Positions 59,642 to 64,000 of a stretch of DNA of 64,000 bases are shown piece after piece. The stretch is taken from positions 108,104-172,103 of the forward strand of contig JAIBEY010000060.1 in the NCBI GenBank assembly GCA_019459525.1. Direction: 5' to 3'. Positions within the stretch are counted from its first letter, which is position 1, and each line of letters starts with the position of its first letter. The DNA comes from Prolixibacteraceae bacterium (GTDB lineage Bacteria; Bacteroidota; Bacteroidia; Bacteroidales; Prolixibacteraceae). Both the position numbers and the translations under genes were made by a program. The notes beneath the pieces are model-generated. The model searched no databases and was not told the origin of the DNA. It saw only the letters and a list, made by a program, of their open reading frames with translations.

Positions 59642-59649
59642 TATCTTTG
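59642..59649 (+). promoter_or_regulatory. Candidate -7 promoter element of dapB
   Basis: TATCTTTG 26 bases before the dapB ATG; no -33 TTTG at the expected distance. Confidence 0.45.
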
Positions 59650-59675
59650 TTGACCCAAAAATAGAACGAAATAGC

Positions 59676-60392
59676 ATGAAGATTGCATTAATCGGTTACG
59701 GAAAGATGGGTAAAGAGATCGAAAGAATTGCTCTTGACCGCGGACACGGAATAGTTTTAAAAATCGACATTACCAATCCGGAGGAACTTACCATCAGCAA
59801 CCTGCAAAAAGCAGACGTAGCCATTGAGTTCACCATACCAACCTCGGCTACTGCCAATTACCAGCTTTGCTTCGAGGCTGGAATCCCGGTAGTGAGTGGA
59901 ACAACCGGTTGGCTCGAACGCTTGCCCGAAGTTCATCAACAATGTAAAAACCTGAACGGAACATTTTTTTATGCGTCCAATTACAGTTTAGGGGTAAACA
60001 TATTCTTTGCCCTGAATAAGAAACTGGCTGAATTGATGGGCAACCGCAGCGAATACTCCATTGAAATGAAAGAAATTCATCACACTCAAAAACTGGATGC
60101 ACCAAGCGGAACCGCCATTACTTTGGCCGAAGGAATTATTGAAAACATTCCGGAGAAAAAGGCCTGGGTCAATCATACTACCACGGTGACCAGTGAGCTG
60201 GGAATTGTTTCGGAGCGCGAAGGCCAGGTTCCCGGCACCCATATCGTCACATACGACTCGGAGGTTGATTACATTGAAATTACCCATTGTGCCAAAAGCC
60301 GCAAAGGATTCGCCTTTGGTGCAGTTTTGGCCGCCGAATACAGCTTCGGGAAGAAAGGGATTTTAAGCATGAACGATTTGCTAAACATTTAA
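59676..60392 (+). CDS. dapB: 4-hydroxy-tetrahydrodipicolinate reductase
   Basis: Lysine/diaminopimelate synthesis, reduces HTPA with NAD(P)H. 238 aa. Cofactor loop IALIGYGKMGKEIE, the substrate-binding and catalytic H-H-x-x-K-x-D-x-P-S-G-T motif in EIHHTQKLDAPSGTAIT, and the C-terminal SRKGFAFGAVLAAE. Shorter than the E. coli enzyme (273 aa), as is common in the phylum. The lepB gene follows 14 bases later, and the pair is an operon. Confidence 0.94.
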   Translation: MKIALIGYGKMGKEIERIALDRGHGIVLKIDITNPEELTISNLQKADVAIEFTIPTSATANYQLCFEAGIPVVSGTTGWLERLPEVHQQCKNLNGTFFYASNYSLGVNIFFALNKKLAELMGNRSEYSIEMKEIHHTQKLDAPSGTAITLAEGIIENIPEKKAWVNHTTTVTSELGIVSEREGQVPGTHIVTYDSEVDYIEITHCAKSRKGFAFGAVLAAEYSFGKKGILSMNDLLNI

Positions 60393-60406
60393 AAACTCCA
60401 TAAAAA

Positions 60407-61747
60407 ATGAAAGAAATATTATCCAATAAATGGTTCAAGTTTGCGGTTGTCGGATTAATCTATTTACTCTGGGTTATCTGGCTCGAAAGCTATTTGTGGC
60501 TAATCGGACTTGCCGTTATTTTCGACATGTACATCACTAAAAAAGTACATTGGGCTTTCTGGAAAAAGAAAAATACGCCAGACGGCAAACAAACCAAAGT
60601 GGTTGAATGGGTTGATGCCATTATCTTTGCCGTAATTGCAGCCACATTTATCCGGATGTTTTTTATAGAAGCATACACCATTCCAACCTCATCGATGGAA
60701 AAATCAATGCTCATTGGCGATTATTTGTTTGTAAGCAAAACATCGTATGGCCCCAAATTACCCAACACACCCATTTCGTTCCCGTTTGTTCACCACACCA
60801 TGCCATTATCGAAAACTAAAAAATCGTATGTCGAGTGGATCAAAAATCCATACAAACGAATTGGAGGTTTTGGCAAAGTAAAAAATAACGATGTAGTTGT
60901 ATTCAATTTTCCTGAAGGCGACACGGTTGCTTTAAACGTGCAGAACCAAAGTTATTACCAACTGTTGCGCAGCTATGGCCGCGAGCGGGTTTGGCAGGAA
61001 AAAGAGACTTTTGGCGATATTATTTCGCGCCCGGTTGATAAACGCGAAAACTACATTAAACGTTGCGTGGGTATTCCCGGAGACGTTCTGGAACTGAAAG
61101 GCGGACAGCTTTTCGTAAACGGCAAAGAACAGAAGCTTTTCCCCGGAATGCAGTACGACAACATTGTAACCACCGATGGTACCGGTATCAACAAACGTAC
61201 GCTGGAGCAAATGAACATTGCCGAAGACGACCGTCATGTGATTTCGAACACCCAATACATGTTCCCATTGACTTCGGCTAACGAAAAGAAATTGGAAGAA
61301 ATGAAAAACGTAACTTCAATTAAACGCACACTGGTTCCGGCTGCCAACTGGGATCAGAGTATTTTCCCATTCAGCAGCAAATATCCATGGAATGTGGACA
61401 ATTTTGGCCCCCTTGAAATTCCTAAAAAAGGACAAACCATAAAACTTACGATCGACAACCTGCCCTTGTATGAGCGCATCATCGACCTGTACGAAGCCAA
61501 CGAGTTAAAAGTAAAAGACAATGCCATTTACATCAATGGATCGCCAGCCGACAGTTATACCTTTAAAATGGATTATTACTGGATGATGGGCGACAACCGT
61601 CACAACTCAGCCGACTCGCGTTACTGGGGTTTTGTTCCGGAAGACCATATCGTAGGAAAAGCCGTTTTCATCTGGTTATCACTCGATAAGGACCAGCCAT
61701 TCTACAACAAAATCCGCTGGAGCCGCCTGTTTTCATTCGTCAATTAG
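60407..61747 (+). CDS. lepB: Signal peptidase I
   Basis: Cleaves signal peptides at the outer face of the inner membrane. 446 aa, long for the family because of inserts between the conserved blocks. Hydrophobic segments at about 10-42 and 71-84. Catalytic Ser S96 in PTSSMEKSM, catalytic Lys near 217 in NYIKRCVGIPGD, and the C-terminal MMGDNRHNSADSRYWG and EDHIVGKAVFIW. It is in a unit with dapB and ends at a strong terminator. Confidence 0.93.
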   Translation: MKEILSNKWFKFAVVGLIYLLWVIWLESYLWLIGLAVIFDMYITKKVHWAFWKKKNTPDGKQTKVVEWVDAIIFAVIAATFIRMFFIEAYTIPTSSMEKSMLIGDYLFVSKTSYGPKLPNTPISFPFVHHTMPLSKTKKSYVEWIKNPYKRIGGFGKVKNNDVVVFNFPEGDTVALNVQNQSYYQLLRSYGRERVWQEKETFGDIISRPVDKRENYIKRCVGIPGDVLELKGGQLFVNGKEQKLFPGMQYDNIVTTDGTGINKRTLEQMNIAEDDRHVISNTQYMFPLTSANEKKLEEMKNVTSIKRTLVPAANWDQSIFPFSSKYPWNVDNFGPLEIPKKGQTIKLTIDNLPLYERIIDLYEANELKVKDNAIYINGSPADSYTFKMDYYWMMGDNRHNSADSRYWGFVPEDHIVGKAVFIWLSLDKDQPFYNKIRWSRLFSFVN

Positions 61748-61764
61748 GAAATCAGAAAGAAATT

Positions 61765-61809
61765 AAAATAGAAAAAGGATAACCCGAAAAGTTATCCTTT
61801 TTCTATTTT
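61765..61809. terminator. Bidirectional intrinsic terminator after lepB
   Basis: Arms of 19 bases (61765-61783 and 61791-61809) pair perfectly, loop CCGAAAA, with A-rich and T-rich flanks, before convergent GT2 gene. Confidence 0.85.
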
Positions 61810-61859
61810 AAGGAAGTAATACTGGTGTCAAATCTTCAGGTTACAAAAGAAATCGAAGG

Positions 61860-62816
61860 TCAAATGTTGGTCTTTTGATCGATCAGGTAAGTGTTGCGTT
61901 CGGCTGAATTACGGGCGCTTAATTCGGCCAGAAAACCTGCCAGGAACAATTGGGTCCCGATAATCATAGCAACTAATGAAAGATAAAAATAAGGGCTTTC
62001 GGTAATACGTGGAGCCACTTCGTTATTCAATGTATGAATTAGTTTTTGCGCACCAACCCATACTGCAGCCGCAAATCCGACCAGGAATGTGAGTGTACCG
62101 ATTACCCCAAAAAAGTGCATGGGGCGCTTACTGAATTTGGAGATAAAAATTACAGATAATAAATCGAGCGGGCCACGAATAAAACGCTCCATCCCGAATT
62201 TGGTGGTTCCAAACTTGCGTTCCTGATGTTGAACCACCTTCTCACCAATCTTTTTAAAACCAGCCCATTTGGCTAAAACCGGGATATAACGGTGCATGTC
62301 GCCATACACTTCAATGCTTTTAACCACTTGTTTCCGGTAGGCTTTCAATCCGCAGTTAAAATCGTGGATTTTAATTCCTGTCATTCGGCGGGCAGTCCAG
62401 TTGTAAAATTTACTCGGAATGTTCTTCGAAAGTACAGGATCGTAGCGTTTTTTCTTCCATCCGGAAACAAGGTCATATTTTTCTTCGGTAATCATACGGT
62501 AAAGATCCGGTATTTCTTCCGGGCTGTCCTGAAGGTCGGCATCCATGGTAATGACCACTTCGCCTTTGGTCTCAGCAAAACCGCAATACAAACCGGCCGA
62601 TTTTCCGTAGTTACGCCTGAATTTGATCCCTTTAATGCACGGATTTTGCTGACTAAGCTGCTCTACCAGTTCCCACGAACCATCAGTACTGCCATCATCA
62701 ATTAAAATAACTTCGTAAGTAAAGTTATTGGTTTGCATAACCCTGCCGATCCATGAAGTTAATTCAGGAAGCGACTCTGCTTCATTAAAGAGTGGTACAA
62801 CGACGGAAATATCCAT
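61860..62816 (-). CDS. Family 2 glycosyltransferase, DPM1/GtrB-like
   Basis: 318 aa. N-terminal GT-A domain about 1-225: SVVVPLFNEAESLP, ILIDDGSTDGSW, GIKFRRNYGKSAGLYCGF, TMDADLQDSPEEI and HDFNCGLKAYR. Two C-terminal membrane segments (about 232-255 and 275-300). Enzymes of this group make polyprenyl-phosphate sugars or transfer them. The substrate is unknown. The DUF4199 gene is upstream with nine bases between, so they are co-transcribed. Confidence 0.9.
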   Translation of the reverse strand: MDISVVVPLFNEAESLPELTSWIGRVMQTNNFTYEVILIDDGSTDGSWELVEQLSQQNPCIKGIKFRRNYGKSAGLYCGFAETKGEVVITMDADLQDSPEEIPDLYRMITEEKYDLVSGWKKKRYDPVLSKNIPSKFYNWTARRMTGIKIHDFNCGLKAYRKQVVKSIEVYGDMHRYIPVLAKWAGFKKIGEKVVQHQERKFGTTKFGMERFIRGPLDLLSVIFISKFSKRPMHFFGVIGTLTFLVGFAAAVWVGAQKLIHTLNNEVAPRITESPYFYLSLVAMIIGTQLFLAGFLAELSARNSAERNTYLIDQKTNI

Positions 62817-62825
62817 TGGTGGTTT

Positions 62826-63380
62826 TTATTCTTCAGTTTTTACATCTTCCATAGCTTCATCAAAAGCATCTTCATTGGGTTGCTTTTTGATAAAAATTGA
62901 AGAGATCAAAGATACAATTGTTCCACTAAATACAGAACCAAATAATCCCATGATCGACATCCATGCCGGAGTCATCATTTTTGAAGTCATCGACATGGCT
63001 GCTTCAATTTGGTCTTCACTCATCCCTTTTTGCAATAAGGCTTCTTCCTGAACAGCTTTCATCTGATCAATCAGGCTCGGATCAATAAATGTATAAAGTA
63101 CAATCGTGTACAGAGCAGTAACAATTCCGGCAAAAAGCATAATTGCTACGCCAAATCCTACCGCTTGTCCGTACGAAATGACTCCATTCAGTTCCCGGTT
63201 GCGATAATAGATCTGCGCAATTACAATACCGGCAATAGTTAGTACAATTGAAACATAGCCTACTTTAGTGTTTAAGATTAGTCCTGAAACATAAAGAATG
63301 ACCGAGAATAAGGTTAAAACCAGAGCAAGGTATAAGCCATAAACCATTGCCGATTTCCAAAAAGTTGATTTTTGTTCCAT
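62826..63380 (-). CDS. DUF4199 membrane protein
   Basis: 184 aa, four membrane segments: about 10-31, 37-56, 72-94 and 138-162. Family segments: YGLYLALVLTLFSVILYV, ISYGQAVGFGVAIMLFAGIVTALYTIV (in part) and the cytosolic loop KAVQEEALLQKGMSEDQIEAAM. C-terminal tail is acidic. Function unknown; in this phylum it is commonly next to a GT2 gene of the type seen here. Confidence 0.88.
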   Translation of the reverse strand: MEQKSTFWKSAMVYGLYLALVLTLFSVILYVSGLILNTKVGYVSIVLTIAGIVIAQIYYRNRELNGVISYGQAVGFGVAIMLFAGIVTALYTIVLYTFIDPSLIDQMKAVQEEALLQKGMSEDQIEAAMSMTSKMMTPAWMSIMGLFGSVFSGTIVSLISSIFIKKQPNEDAFDEAMEDVKTEE

Positions 63381-63560
63381 AGTGAGTGTTTTTTGATTAG
63401 TGATTTAACAAATATATTTGAATTTATTGACAGCGCCCTTGTTTCAAGCTTTTTTATGAATCAAAAAAAAGTTTAATCTTTTTTAAACTGAATACTCGAC
63501 TGAACGCTAAACGATTAGTTTGTCCGGGGTAAAAAAAATTACATATAGCCTATGAATTCA

Positions 63561-63591
63561 TTTGCGGGGAAGTCATTTTTTTCTACTTTTG
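63561..63591 (+). promoter_or_regulatory. Promoter of the SRP RNA gene
   Basis: -33 TTTG at 63561-63564, 19-base spacer, -7 TACTTTTG at 63584-63591; the RNA start (63596) is five bases further. Matches the Bacteroidota promoter consensus TTTG-N19-TAnnTTTG in both elements and in distance. Confidence 0.82.
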
Positions 63592-63595
63592 CGCC

Positions 63596-63691
63596 GGGTA
63601 AGTCCTGTACGACTAGCTCCTGTTGAATTCCCCCAGGGTCGGAAGGCAGCAAGGGTAAACGGTTGAGCGGTGCGATGCAGGTAGCTTACCC
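63596..63691 (+). ncRNA. ffs: Signal recognition particle RNA, small bacterial type (4.5S)
   Basis: 96 bases. Closing stem GGGTAAG (63596-63602) with CTTACCC (63685-63691); apical hairpin with the conserved GTCGGAAGGCAGCAAGGG loop (63638-63655), which is the Ffh-binding site. The RNA guides Ffh-dependent targeting of membrane proteins. The 3' end is followed by a T-rich stretch and, nine bases later, by tRNA-Thr. Ends given from the stem pairing. Confidence 0.92.
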
Positions 63692-63700
63692 ACTTTTTAT

Positions 63701-63774
63701 GCCGAATTAGCTCAGTTGGCCAGAGCACGTGATTTGTAATCTCGGGGTCCTCAGTTCGAATCTGAGATTCGGCT
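63701..63774 (+). tRNA. tRNA-Thr, anticodon TGT
   Basis: 74 bases without CCA. Acceptor stem GCCGAAT/ATTCGGC, D stem GCTC/GAGC, anticodon loop TTTGTAA with TGT at 63735-63737, T arm CTCAG-TTCGAAT-CTGAG. The anticodon stem CGTGA/TCTCG carries one U-U mismatch (positions 29-41), otherwise all stems are paired. Only 10 bases from the ffs 3' end. Confidence 0.93.
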
Positions 63775-63800
63775 CATTAATGAAGGTTGAAGTGATAGAG

Positions 63801-63869
63801 TCTTGAATATTAGAATAAAATAGGTCTCAACCTACCAGTGAATGTATTCTAATATTTTGACATTCAAGA
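63801..63869. repeat. Nested inverted repeats between the two tRNA genes
   Basis: TCTTGAAT (63801-63808)/ATTCAAGA (63862-63869), AATATTAGAATA (63806-63817)/TATTCTAATATT (63845-63856), and inner TAGGT-CTCA..ACCTA (63821-63834). It could form a long bulged hairpin in the spacer. AATATTGGAATG after tRNA-Tyr is a related unit. Confidence 0.6.
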
Positions 63870-63884
63870 TTCAGATATTGTATT

Positions 63885-63967
63885 GGGGAGATACCAAAGT
63901 GGCCAACTGGGTCTGACTGTAACTCAGATGACGTACGTCTTCGTAGGTTCGAATCCTGCTCTCCCCA
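63885..63967 (+). tRNA. tRNA-Tyr, anticodon GTA
   Basis: 83 bases. Acceptor GGGGAGA/TCTCCCC, anticodon stem TCTGA/TCAGA with loop CTGTAAC, anticodon GTA at 63919-63921, a long variable arm (class II, ACGTACGT region) and T arm GTAGG-TTCGAAT-CCTGC with one G-U pair. The discriminator base is A. Confidence 0.93.
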
Positions 63968-64000
63968 CAAAAAAGAATATTGGAATGGTAGAATGATGAA

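Noticed and set aside
1..64000. CRISPR arrays, insertion sequences, prophage or integrase genes
   Set aside because: Looked for direct repeats with regular spacers, transposase motifs and integrases in all readings; none found.

Overview
The window looks like a chromosome segment of a Bacteroidota bacterium, probably of the Marinilabiliales/Prolixibacteraceae side of the Bacteroidales; the phylum is well supported, the family is a guess. Support for the phylum: a type IX secretion (T9SS) sorting domain, a long NusB in a nusB-DUF1573-yajC-ybbR-coaE block, a guaB-SurA-SurA-MoxR-OstA block, small families typical of the phylum (DUF2795, DUF4199, DUF5063), promoter elements of the TAnnTTTG type with little Shine-Dalgarno signal, and several short dispersed repeats of the kind seen in these genomes. 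No rRNA, prophage, insertion sequence or CRISPR array was found.

Layout. 1-9.3 kb is mostly housekeeping: 5' part of dnaX, a thiol peroxidase of the glutathione peroxidase family, a photolyase, a GPP34 protein, threonine aldolase, rhomboid protease, then nusB to a TerB/DnaJ protein. 9.6-12.4 kb is one large secreted T9SS protein built of PKD domains alternating with an unnamed module. 12.5-24.7 kb is the accessory part: an organoarsenical-type cluster (arsR-arsE-arsF-arsG plus a permease), a DUF2188 two-gene unit, a two-gene RloA/RloB (AbiL-like) defence candidate behind strong palindromes, a second arsenic locus (arsR, arsC, a four-helix-bundle gene, acr3) and a HipA-like kinase/DUF3037 pair. 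24.7-36 kb holds gshAB, a MATE pump, an RlmI-like methyltransferase, an RNase D-like nuclease, a TPR histidine kinase and a RecQ helicase.

36.4-45.1 kb carries guaB and envelope-biogenesis genes (three SurA-type proteins, MoxR, OstA-like). 45.5-63.4 kb is mixed housekeeping: VOC protein, cobalamin adenosyltransferase, ABC ATPase, recG, a DUF1080-PHP fusion lipoprotein, an exported NIF3-like protein, a DciA-like gene with recF, ribH, a sugar nucleotidyltransferase, HAD phosphatase, pyridoxal kinase, dapB-lepB, a GT2 glycosyltransferase and DUF4199. The window ends with the SRP RNA gene behind a textbook Bacteroidota promoter, then tRNA-Thr(TGT) and tRNA-Tyr(GTA).

The strongest new observations are regulatory and structural: an identical operator half-site pair, TGTTCG-N8-CGAACA, at both arsR and the separate permease promoter; twin ACGT palindromes before the second arsR; long nested palindromes before rloA; a heptanucleotide tandem repeat just inside a lipoprotein gene; a triplicated Cys-bearing module in the T9SS protein; and several dispersed repeat families, one pair of which (20.9 kb and 43.2 kb) I could not assign.
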